DNA from: Ferrimonas balearica DSM 9799
Lineage (GTDB): Bacteria; Pseudomonadota; Gammaproteobacteria; Enterobacterales; Shewanellaceae
Assembly (NCBI RefSeq): GCF_000148645.1
Contig: NC_014541.1
Coordinates: 186,001 to 250,000 of the forward strand
DNA: 64,000 bases
Direction: 5' to 3'
The first letter of the stretch is position 1. Each line of letters opens with the position of its first letter. Shown one piece after another: positions 24,692 to 32,057 of this stretch. The position numbers and the translations under genes are program-made. The notes under the pieces are model-generated. The model worked only from the letters and a program-made list of their open reading frames with translations. It had not been told where the DNA came from and made no database searches.

Positions 24692-24901
24692 TCAGTAGGG
24701 GCGGGGGTTGACCGGCAACCAGCCGGCCGCCATCGCCACCACCAGCAACACCAGCACCAGAGCCGAGAGGCCAACCCGTCGGCCAAGGTGGCGGGTCATG
24801 CCGCCCTCTTCACCCCGGATCATGGCGAAGCCGGCGCGGCCGAGGCTAAACAGGATAAACAGCAGCAGCAGTACGATGACGGTTTTGAACGCGGTAATCA
24901 C
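24692..24901 (-). CDS. DUF2909-type small twin-helix membrane protein
   Basis: A 69-residue protein with two hydrophobic helices (TVIVLLLLFILFSLGRAGFA and SALVLVLLVVAMAAGWL) around a charged loop (GEEGGMTRHLGRR). This layout and its place next to surf1 in a cox operon fit the DUF2909 family. It begins with GTG 24901, 5 bases after GGAG, inside a longer open frame. It is on the opposite strand from its neighbours. Role unknown, probably oxidase-related. Confidence 0.75.
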   Translation of the reverse strand: MITAFKTVIVLLLLFILFSLGRAGFAMIRGEEGGMTRHLGRRVGLSALVLVLLVVAMAAGWLPVNPRPY

Positions 24902-24934
24902 AGGCACTCCTTGTGGTGATATTGAGGGGGCGCA

Positions 24935-25672
24935 ATGAGCCAACCAGTACGTCCTGCAATCTGGGCTGCCCTGATAGCCACTGTGCTGGCCATCGGCGTC
25001 CTGGTCAAGTTGGGGTTCTGGCAGCTGGACCGCGCCGAGGAGAAGCGGCACCTGATGGCGCAGTTGGCGCAGCGGGCTGAGCAGACCCTCCACTGGCCTC
25101 TGCCGGACTGGCCCGGTGAGCAACTGGCGGGTTACCGGCTGGCGGGCACCGTCGAGCCGGTAACAGAGCGGACTCTGCTGCTGGATAACCAGACTCTGGA
25201 TGGGCAGGTGGGTTACCGCTGGCTGCAACCGGCGCGCTTTGATGGCGGAGCCTGGATCCTGCTCGACCTCGGTTTTGTCCCGGTGGCACGGGGGGATCGC
25301 ACCCTGCCAACGTTGCCGACGCTGCCCGAGAGGCTCAGTGTCAGCGGCCGCTTGTACCGGCCCGGCCACAATCCACTCAATGCCCATCTGCTGCCGGAAG
25401 CGGGTTCTGTCACCCGTATCCAGGCGCTGGAACTGGCGCAGCTCAGTGATCATTGGCAACAGCCGGTGGCGCCGGTGGTGTGGCTGGTAGAACAGCCTGA
25501 ACTGGTGGGTTTTGCCCGTTCATGGCAGCCCATCAACCTCAGTCCGGAGAAACATCAGGGCTATGCCCTGCAGTGGTTCGGTCTGGCCGTGGCGCTGGTC
25601 ATCATTCTGTTGAGGATGATTCAGATTGGTCGCTTGCAACGGTCTGCTCAGGCCGATAGGTTGGAAACATAA
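24935..25672 (+). CDS. SURF1 family oxidase assembly protein
   Basis: A 245-residue inner-membrane protein with one helix near the N-terminus (residues 8-26), the SURF1 signatures GFWQLDRAEEK and GYRWLQPARFDGGAWILLDLGFVP, and a C-terminal helix preceded by HQGYALQWFGLAVAL. SURF1 proteins help insert heme A into subunit I. It starts 33 bp upstream of nothing else on this strand and divergently from the DUF2909 gene, so a promoter probably lies between 24902 and 24934. Confidence 0.92.
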   Translation: MSQPVRPAIWAALIATVLAIGVLVKLGFWQLDRAEEKRHLMAQLAQRAEQTLHWPLPDWPGEQLAGYRLAGTVEPVTERTLLLDNQTLDGQVGYRWLQPARFDGGAWILLDLGFVPVARGDRTLPTLPTLPERLSVSGRLYRPGHNPLNAHLLPEAGSVTRIQALELAQLSDHWQQPVAPVVWLVEQPELVGFARSWQPINLSPEKHQGYALQWFGLAVALVIILLRMIQIGRLQRSAQADRLET

Positions 25673-25729
25673 TGTTTTGGCCGCCTGCGGTACCGGTGGT
25701 CGTCGTGGAAGTGGATAAGAGGAGCCCTC

Positions 25730-26284
25730 ATGAACTCCCACAACAACGGTACCGCCAAACGCACCCTGTGGTTGCTGCTCGGCGCCTTCATCCTGCCGGT
25801 CGTACTGGCCTATCTGTACCTGACCCAGGGTTGGTACCAAAGTGGTGCCACCAACAAGGGTCAGCTGCTCAACAATCTCTCCTACCAAAGCCTGGCGGTC
25901 AGTAACCCTGCCGAGCGTCAGTGGCAGGTCATCACCCTGCTGCCAGCCCACTGTGACTCAAACTGTCAGGACCGTCTGGCCACCCTGCGTCAAACCCACA
26001 TCGCCCTGGGGCGGGAGCAGGACCGGGTGGTGCCGCTGGTTTACCTGACTGACCAGAGCGACCCCGACATTCGCGGCGAGTTGGCCAGCCAGGCGCTGCG
26101 GGCCGCCGGTGCTGAGATGCCGGTGCAGCAGGCATTGGCGGATGTGGCCATGGTGGTAGTCGACCCGCTGGGCCAGTGGGTGATGGCCTACCCGGCGGTG
26201 CAGGGCACCGAAGCCCAGATCCAGCAGGGGCGTGACCTGCTCAGCGATCTGCGCAAGCTGCTCAAGCTGAGCCGGATTGGCTAG
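25730..26284 (+). CDS. Membrane-anchored thioredoxin-fold-like protein of the cox operon
   Basis: A 184-residue protein with one N-terminal helix (about residues 12-32) and a periplasmic domain. The segment WQVITLLPAHCDSNCQDRL holds a CX3C pair at the place where Sco-type proteins carry their copper site, and VAMVVVDPLGQWVMAYP resembles the later Sco strand, but the His ligand of Sco is not evident. It occupies the slot between surf1 and ctaA where many marine gammaproteobacteria have a small conserved oxidase-associated gene. Start ATG 25730 behind GAGGAG. Function inferred from context only. Confidence 0.7.
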   Translation: MNSHNNGTAKRTLWLLLGAFILPVVLAYLYLTQGWYQSGATNKGQLLNNLSYQSLAVSNPAERQWQVITLLPAHCDSNCQDRLATLRQTHIALGREQDRVVPLVYLTDQSDPDIRGELASQALRAAGAEMPVQQALADVAMVVVDPLGQWVMAYPAVQGTEAQIQQGRDLLSDLRKLLKLSRIG

Positions 26285-26292
26285 GAGGCCCG

Positions 26293-27249
26293 ATGAAGAA
26301 ACTGACGTTTGCTACTCTCTGCCTCACCTTTGTGGTGATTCTGCTGGGGGCCTTTACCCGACTGACCGACGCGGGCCTGGGGTGTCCGGACTGGCCGGGC
26401 TGCTATGGTTTTCTTACGGTGCCCTCAGCCGAGCACGTGGAGGTGGCCGAAGCCCGCTTCCCGGAGCGCCCGGTTGAAGTGGCCAAGGCCTGGGCAGAGA
26501 TGGTGCATCGCTACGTGGCGGGCACCCTGGGGCTGTTTATCTTTGCCCTGGCGCTGCTGTCGCTGAAATCCAATGGCCCGAAAGGGCTGCCCTGGCTGCT
26601 GGTGGGGCTGGTGCTGTTTCAGGCGGCGCTGGGGATGTGGACCGTCACCCTGAACCTGTTGCCGGTGGTGGTGATGGGGCACCTGATGGGCGGGTTTGCC
26701 ATCTTCAGCCTGCTGTTCCTGCTCTGGCTGCGGCAAAGCGATAACGCCATCGAACTGTCGCCCCTGCGTGTGCTGGCCACGGTGGCACTGGTGGTGCTGT
26801 TGGGACAGATCATGCTGGGGGGCTGGACCTCCGCCAACTATGCGGCATTGGTCTGTACTCAGCTGCCCATCTGCGAGGGGGACTGGATGGGCAATTTGGC
26901 GCCGCTTGACGCGTTTCATCCGTTGCCGCCTCCGGCAGAGAGTTATGAGTTTGGGGTACTGGACTATCCGGCCCGCATGACCATCCACGTGAGTCATCGT
27001 ATCGGCGCGGTGATCACCGCGTTGGTGCTGCTGTGGCTCTGGTGGCGTCTGCGTCAAAGCGGAGCCAACCGGGTTGCGGCCGTGCTGGGCACCGTCCTGC
27101 TGGTGCAGGTCGCGCTGGGTGTGACCAATGTGGTTGGCTCGCTGCCGCTGCCGGTGGCTGTGGCGCACAACGGAGTGGCAGCACTGCTGCTGCTGACTCT
27201 GGTTTGGATCAATCATCTGGCCTGGCAGCGACCGGCCAAGGAGGGGTAA
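26293..27249 (+). CDS. ctaA: CtaA, heme A synthase
   Basis: A 318-residue, eight-helix enzyme that oxidises heme O to heme A for the oxidase. Family marks include FTRLTDAGLGCPDWPGCYGF near residue 20, MVHRYVAGTLGL and HVSHRIGAVITAL (heme-ligand His), LGGWTSANYAALVC and the C-terminal VAHNGVAALLLL. The start ATG follows TAGGAGG and it abuts the ctaB gene without a gap. Confidence 0.96.
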   Translation: MKKLTFATLCLTFVVILLGAFTRLTDAGLGCPDWPGCYGFLTVPSAEHVEVAEARFPERPVEVAKAWAEMVHRYVAGTLGLFIFALALLSLKSNGPKGLPWLLVGLVLFQAALGMWTVTLNLLPVVVMGHLMGGFAIFSLLFLLWLRQSDNAIELSPLRVLATVALVVLLGQIMLGGWTSANYAALVCTQLPICEGDWMGNLAPLDAFHPLPPPAESYEFGVLDYPARMTIHVSHRIGAVITALVLLWLWWRLRQSGANRVAAVLGTVLLVQVALGVTNVVGSLPLPVAVAHNGVAALLLLTLVWINHLAWQRPAKEG

Positions 27250-28155
27250 ATGGCAAAGCTGATACTGGCCCTGACTCACGCGCCATCCTGGCCCTGGCGG
27301 GACTATCTGGAGATGACCAAGCCCAAGGTGGTGGCGCTGATGCTGGTGACCGCACTGGTCGGCATGGCACTGGCCACCCCGGGTTGGATACCGCTCACTG
27401 CCCTGATTTTCGGCCTGACCGGCATTGGCATGATGGCGGGTTCCGCCGCGGCCATTAACCACCTGGTGGACCGCCGCATCGACACCATCATGGCCCGCAC
27501 CCACAATCGTCCGCTGCCCAAGGGACGAGTGGCACCGCGTCAGGCCCTGATTTTCGCCGCGGTGCTTGGGGTGGCCGGGTTTACCCTGCTTTATGCTCTG
27601 GTGAATCCGCTGACGGCGTGGCTGACCTGCGCCAGCCTGGTCGGGTATGCGGTGATCTACACCGGCTTTCTGAAGCGGGCGACGCCACAGAACATCGTGA
27701 TTGGCGGCCTGGCCGGGGCGATGCCGCCGCTGCTGGGCTGGACCGCGGTGACCGGGGACTTCCACGGCCACGGCATGCTGCTGGTGATCATCATCTTCGC
27801 CTGGACGCCACCGCACTTCTGGGCGCTGGCGATCCACCGGAAAGAGGATTACGCCCGCGCCGGACTGCCGATGCTGCCGGTGACCCACGGTGTGGAGTAC
27901 ACCAAAACCCACATCCTGCTCTACAGCTTCCTGCTGGCACTGGCCTGCCTGTTGCCGGTGTTAGTGGGGATGAGCGGCCCTCTGTATCTGCTGGGCTCCA
28001 CCGTGCTCAGTGGTTGGTTTGTCTGGCGCGCCTGGCAGCTGAAGTTCCAGCCGGAGCGCTATGAACCCATCAAGCTGTTCCTGTTCTCCATCTGGCAGCT
28101 GCTGGCGTTGTTCGTGCTGCTGCTGGTGGACCACTATCTGGAGCTGCTGCTATGA
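27250..28155 (+). CDS. ctaB: CtaB/CyoE, protoheme IX farnesyltransferase (heme O synthase)
   Basis: A 301-residue UbiA-family prenyltransferase making heme O from heme B and farnesyl diphosphate. The first Asp-rich region appears as [21 protein letters not shown], and [20 protein letters not shown] and [17 protein letters not shown] are the other CyoE signatures. It starts directly after the ctaA stop and overlaps the sco gene by 4 bp (ATGA). Confidence 0.97.
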   Translation: MAKLILALTHAPSWPWRDYLEMTKPKVVALMLVTALVGMALATPGWIPLTALIFGLTGIGMMAGSAAAINHLVDRRIDTIMARTHNRPLPKGRVAPRQALIFAAVLGVAGFTLLYALVNPLTAWLTCASLVGYAVIYTGFLKRATPQNIVIGGLAGAMPPLLGWTAVTGDFHGHGMLLVIIIFAWTPPHFWALAIHRKEDYARAGLPMLPVTHGVEYTKTHILLYSFLLALACLLPVLVGMSGPLYLLGSTVLSGWFVWRAWQLKFQPERYEPIKLFLFSIWQLLALFVLLLVDHYLELLL

Positions 28156-28796
28156 AGGCGTCGAACCAATGGATTGTGTTGCTGGGGCTGGTGGCTCTGG
28201 TGGCGGGGCTGTCCCTGAGCCTGAAGGGCCCCGCGCCGCGTCCGGAGGTGTCGGCACTGTGGCTGGAGCAGGCGCGGCCACTGCCGGAGTTCTCCCTGAC
28301 CGACCACAACGGCCAGCCCTTTGACCGTGCGCGGCTGGAGGGGCAGTGGAGTTTGTTTTTCGTGGGCTACACCTCCTGTCCGGACGTGTGCCCCACCACC
28401 ATGTCGGATCTGGCCCGGGTCTATCCTAAGCTGGAGGAGCGGCTTGGCGAGAAGCCGGTGCAGGTGGTGTTGCTGTCGGTCGACCCCGGCCGGGATGACC
28501 CGGAGAAGCTGGGTCAGTATGTCGAGTTCTTCCGGCCCGGATTTATGGCGGTGACCGGTGAACACGCCCAGCTGTTTCCCTTTACCCAGTCGCTGGGGCT
28601 GGTCTACGCCCTGGTGGACAACCCCAATGGTGGCGAGTATCTGGTGGACCACTCCGCCGACCTGGTGCTGATCAATCCTGAAGGGGCGATTGAGGCGTTC
28701 TTCCGCCCCAGTGGTGAACTGGGCACCCTGCGCAAAGTATCGATGGCGCAGCTGGAGCAGGACCTGCCGGTGATCATCGGGGCGTACTCAGGTTGA
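28152..28796 (+). CDS. Sco1/SenC copper chaperone
   Basis: A 214-residue, single-helix periplasmic protein that loads CuA of subunit II. The thioredoxin-like domain has the copper motif CPDVCP (in [15 protein letters not shown]) and the third ligand His in [16 protein letters not shown]. It is the last gene of the oxidase operon, which thus carries its own CuA and CuB chaperones and heme A pathway. A strong terminator follows. Confidence 0.95.
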   Translation: MKASNQWIVLLGLVALVAGLSLSLKGPAPRPEVSALWLEQARPLPEFSLTDHNGQPFDRARLEGQWSLFFVGYTSCPDVCPTTMSDLARVYPKLEERLGEKPVQVVLLSVDPGRDDPEKLGQYVEFFRPGFMAVTGEHAQLFPFTQSLGLVYALVDNPNGGEYLVDHSADLVLINPEGAIEAFFRPSGELGTLRKVSMAQLEQDLPVIIGAYSG

Positions 28797-28815
28797 AGGG
28801 GCGCAGTACCGCAAT

Positions 28816-28843
28816 AAAAAGGCACCCATTCGGGTGCCTTTTT
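28816..28843. terminator. Bidirectional terminator after the cox operon
   Basis: The stem AAAAAGGCACCC/GGGTGCCTTTTT with an ATTC loop lies between the convergent sco and deacetylase genes. Confidence 0.94.
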
Positions 28844-28857
28844 ATTGTTCAGACTCG

Positions 28858-29907
28858 TTACTCCGCAGGCCAGCTGCCATCAGGATTGGCCTGGATCCAC
28901 GGCTGGGAATACCAGTAGTAGCCGTTTTGGCTGCGGCTTGGCGCAGTGCAGTTGTAGCGGCTACGGCCGGCGGGCAGCGGCAGGTCGGCCTGGATGGTAA
29001 AGGTATTGGCGTCCAGCCAGGTCGGGGCCTTGGCTCCCTGACCCTGGATAAAGCACATCAGCTCCTTGGTGCGGACGTCATCCCCGGCCAGGGTTACGGT
29101 CAGGGTGGGGCGATTGCGGCCGATCAGTTCGGACTCTTCGCCGTCCACCGCCGCCACCGGCATATTGAGGCTGTGCAGTTTGACCTTAAGGGTGGCCATA
29201 TCGGCGTAAGGCCCGGCAACCGGGTAGCGCGGAACGGCGGTCAGGCTGGAGTAGGGGCCGGCGGCACCGGAGTGCTGGCCGATACCGACAAAGCCCATAT
29301 TGTCGAGCAGCTGGCGCAGGGCCTGGTTGTACTCGCCGTAGGGGTAGGCCAGCATCTTGACGTTATGGCCGGTTTTCTCGGCGATGATCGCCTCGGTTTT
29401 CTCAATATCGGCACGGATGCGCGCTTCCCACTGGGCCTGATTTTCCCCCTCCTGCTTGCGGATAAGGTGACCATGGCGGTAGCTGTGGTTGGCGATGGTG
29501 GCGCCCTCCTGGCTCAGTTGGCTCAGGGTGTCCCAATCCATCATGTTGGCGCGGCCAACCGGCTCCGGGTTGATGAACAGGGTATAGGGAAAGCCGTAAC
29601 GCTTCAGAATGGGGTGGCCATTCTCAAAGATGTTCTGGTAGCCGTCGTCAAAGGTGATGGCGACGGTTTTGGGCGGCAGGTCAGTCTTGGTGCGGATGGC
29701 ATCCACCACGGTTTGCAGTGATACCACGTTGAATTGATTGTCGGCCAGGTAGGCCATCTGTTGTTCAAACTGGGCCGGGGTTACCGAGGTCGAGGCCGGC
29801 GTGTTTTCGCTGACGTGATGGTACTGTAGGATCACCGCAGCCTGAACCGGCAGCACGGCACACCACAACGGCAGCCACGTCAGCAGCCGGATTATCGTTT
29901 TCTTCAT
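28858..29907 (-). CDS. Exported polysaccharide deacetylase (NodB domain)
   Basis: A 349-residue secreted enzyme with a signal peptide (cleavage near PVQA). The NodB domain spans about residues 80-230: TFDDGYQNIF (catalytic Asp and metal Asp), ANHSYRHGHL (HSxxH metal ligands) and MLAYPYGEYN. The opening VILQYHHVSENTPASTSVTP resembles the N-terminal half of PgaB. The last 120 residues are an unassigned beta-rich domain. Substrate is unknown; no other exopolysaccharide genes are nearby. The start codon is only 20 bp from the divergent MATE start. Confidence 0.85.
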   Translation of the reverse strand: MKKTIIRLLTWLPLWCAVLPVQAAVILQYHHVSENTPASTSVTPAQFEQQMAYLADNQFNVVSLQTVVDAIRTKTDLPPKTVAITFDDGYQNIFENGHPILKRYGFPYTLFINPEPVGRANMMDWDTLSQLSQEGATIANHSYRHGHLIRKQEGENQAQWEARIRADIEKTEAIIAEKTGHNVKMLAYPYGEYNQALRQLLDNMGFVGIGQHSGAAGPYSSLTAVPRYPVAGPYADMATLKVKLHSLNMPVAAVDGEESELIGRNRPTLTVTLAGDDVRTKELMCFIQGQGAKAPTWLDANTFTIQADLPLPAGRSRYNCTAPSRSQNGYYWYSQPWIQANPDGSWPAE

Positions 29908-29927
29908 TGAGGTTCCCAATTCCTGTT

Positions 29928-31265
29928 ATGACGGTCACCGCCATCTTGCGGCAGTGGGAGGGGCATCGTCGCACCTTCATGCTGGCACTGCCGATGATCC
30001 TGTCCAATGTCACTATCCCCTTGTTGGGGCTGGTGGATACGGCCGTGATCGGCCATCTGAGCGACGCCTACTATCTCGGTGGCGTGGCCGTTGGCGCCAT
30101 GATTATAACCTTTTTGTTTTGGATTCTGGGATTTTTGCGGATGGCCACCACGGGGTTGGTGGCGCAGTCGTTTGGCGCCGGGGATGCCTTAGGGCAGTTG
30201 CGGGTGCTGTACCAGGCCGGAGTGATGGCGCTGGGGCTGGCCGCCCTATTGTTGCTGTTGCAAGCGCCGATTCTGTCGATGGCCCTGACCCTAGTGGGGG
30301 GCAGCAGCGAAGTCCAGCACTATGCCGCGGTGTACTTCGAGGTGCGGATCTGGTCTGCCCCGGCGGCACTGCTCAACCTGGTGCTGCTGGGTTACCTGTT
30401 GGGCCGGCAGAACCCGCGGGCGGCGATGTGGCTGCTGCTGTGCACCAACGGCGTCAACATCGCCCTCGACCTGCTGTTTGTGGTGGGGTTCGGCTGGGGC
30501 GTGGCCGGTGCCGCCGGGGCCAGTGTGATCGCCGATTACGGTGCGCTGCTGCTGGCGTTGGCGCTGGTGTGGCACTCCCTGCCTGACGAGTTACGACAAC
30601 GCGCCACTCTGGCTCAACTGTCGCTCGAGGGCAGCGGCCGCCTGCTGGCGCTCAACCGCGACATCTTTATCCGTACCCTCTGCCTGCAGCTGTGCATGGC
30701 GTTTGTCACCGCCCAGGGGGCCCGGCTGGGAGACGCGGTGGTGGCCGCCAACTCGGTGCTGATGAACTTCACCCTGCTGATGGCCTATGCGCTGGATGGC
30801 TTTGCTTACGCGGCGGAAGCGGAAGTGGGGCGTTCCAGCGGCGCACGGGATCGGGATGGCATCCGTCGGGCTGTGGTGCTGGGGGGATTCTGGTCGGCCC
30901 TGACGGCGCTGGCGTTTACCCTGGTGTTTGCCGGGGCGGGCGAGGGCATCATCGCCATGCTAACCAGCATCGACAGCGTCCGCAGCACGGCGGCAGAGTA
31001 CCTGCCCTGGGTGGTGATCTACCCGCTGCTGGCGTTTACCTGTTTCCTGTTTGATGGGGTTTACATCGGCGCTGCCCGCGGCGCGGCCATGCGCAACAGC
31101 ATGCTTTGTTCGGCGCTGGGATTTTTTGCCCTGTGGTGGCTGGTGCGCGACTCCCTGCCAGGCAACCATGCCCTGTGGCTGGCGTTCTGCGGCTTTATCA
31201 CCCTGCGCAGCCTGAGCCTGCCGGGCCACTTTCTCTGGAGCTGGCGACGGGGCCAGTGGGGCTGA
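29928..31265 (+). CDS. dinF: DinF-type MATE family efflux transporter
   Basis: A 445-residue, twelve-helix cation/drug antiporter. The first repeat begins LALPMILSNVTIPLLGLVDTAVIGHLSD, the DinF-subfamily signature, and the second repeat is visible after residue 235 (RTLCLQLCMAFVTAQGARLGDAVVAAN). In E. coli dinF follows lexA under SOS control; here it is elsewhere and no LexA box is visible. I chose ATG 29928; an in-frame TTG at 29907 would overlap the divergent gene's start. No good ribosome-binding site precedes it. Confidence 0.9.
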   Translation: MTVTAILRQWEGHRRTFMLALPMILSNVTIPLLGLVDTAVIGHLSDAYYLGGVAVGAMIITFLFWILGFLRMATTGLVAQSFGAGDALGQLRVLYQAGVMALGLAALLLLLQAPILSMALTLVGGSSEVQHYAAVYFEVRIWSAPAALLNLVLLGYLLGRQNPRAAMWLLLCTNGVNIALDLLFVVGFGWGVAGAAGASVIADYGALLLALALVWHSLPDELRQRATLAQLSLEGSGRLLALNRDIFIRTLCLQLCMAFVTAQGARLGDAVVAANSVLMNFTLLMAYALDGFAYAAEAEVGRSSGARDRDGIRRAVVLGGFWSALTALAFTLVFAGAGEGIIAMLTSIDSVRSTAAEYLPWVVIYPLLAFTCFLFDGVYIGAARGAAMRNSMLCSALGFFALWWLVRDSLPGNHALWLAFCGFITLRSLSLPGHFLWSWRRGQWG

Positions 31266-31266
31266 C

Positions 31267-31294
31267 AAAAACGCCGGCATGATGCCGGCGTTTT
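31267..31294. terminator. Bidirectional terminator between MATE and nfuA
   Basis: A long stem AAAACGCCGGCA/TGCCGGCGTTTT lies between convergent stops. Confidence 0.93.
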
Positions 31295-31313
31295 GTTTAT
31301 TGCCCTTGGGCAA

Positions 31314-31892
31314 TCAGAAGTAGCTGTGTTCGCCGTGCTCGTGCTCAGTCACGTCTTTCACTGCGGTCAGCTCACCGGAAAACTCTTCCAGCAGCTGCTT
31401 CTCGATGCCGTCTTTCAGGGTGACATCGACCATGGAGCAACCGTTGCAGCCGCCACCGAACTGGATGACGGCGATGCCGTCGTCGGTCAGTTCCATCAGG
31501 GTGATAAAGCCACCGTGGCCAGCCAGCTGCGGGTTAACCTGAGACTGGATAACGTACTCAACGCGGTCACGCAGCGGGGCGTCGTCGGCCACTTTGCGCA
31601 TCTTGGCGTTGGGGGCTTTCAGGGTCAGCTGACTGCCGAGCTGGTCGGTGACGTAATCGATCAGGGCGTCATCCAGGAACGGCGCGCTCTTCTCGTCCAC
31701 CATGGCGTTAAAGCCTTCAAACGGCAGTTCGATGTCATCGGCTTCCACTGCGTCCGGCGGGCAGTAGGAGACACCACACTCCGCTTGCGGGGTGCCCGGG
31801 TTAATCACGAAAACACGGATGTTGGTGCCTTCCGGCTGGGAAGACAACAGTTTGGCAAAGTGCGCCTGGGCGGCTTCGGTAATGGTGATCAT
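31314..31892 (-). CDS. nfuA: NfuA, Fe-S cluster carrier protein
   Basis: A 192-residue cytosolic Fe-S carrier with an N-terminal degenerate A-type domain ([18 protein letters not shown]..., lacking the usual three Cys) and a C-terminal Nfu domain with the cluster motif CNGC in [17 protein letters not shown]. The length equals E. coli NfuA. In E. coli it neighbours comF (gntX) and bioH; here the M14 peptidase gene has come between. Confidence 0.97.
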   Translation of the reverse strand: MITITEAAQAHFAKLLSSQPEGTNIRVFVINPGTPQAECGVSYCPPDAVEADDIELPFEGFNAMVDEKSAPFLDDALIDYVTDQLGSQLTLKAPNAKMRKVADDAPLRDRVEYVIQSQVNPQLAGHGGFITLMELTDDGIAVIQFGGGCNGCSMVDVTLKDGIEKQLLEEFSGELTAVKDVTEHEHGEHSYF

Positions 31893-32057
31893 ACTGGCTC
31901 TCTTAAAACCTGAGCTTTTGACTCGGATATCTCATGATAACCGGATTGTGACGCCGATTATAGAGTCAGACGGTGAAGCAGATCACGGTTTGCTGGCGAG
32001 GGCGTAGGCCGATTGTTACACTGGCGAACGATAACGATAACAAGCGGTTCATGGACG

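Noticed and set aside
25672-25905. A 77-codon frame starting at the surf1 stop
   Set aside because: Most of it overlaps the 25730 gene in another frame and its start has no ribosome-binding site.
26425-27912. A 495-codon open frame on the minus strand
   Set aside because: It lies fully antisense to ctaA and ctaB, has no start signal or domain, and is rich in His, Gln and Arg as expected when a GC-biased third position is read backwards.
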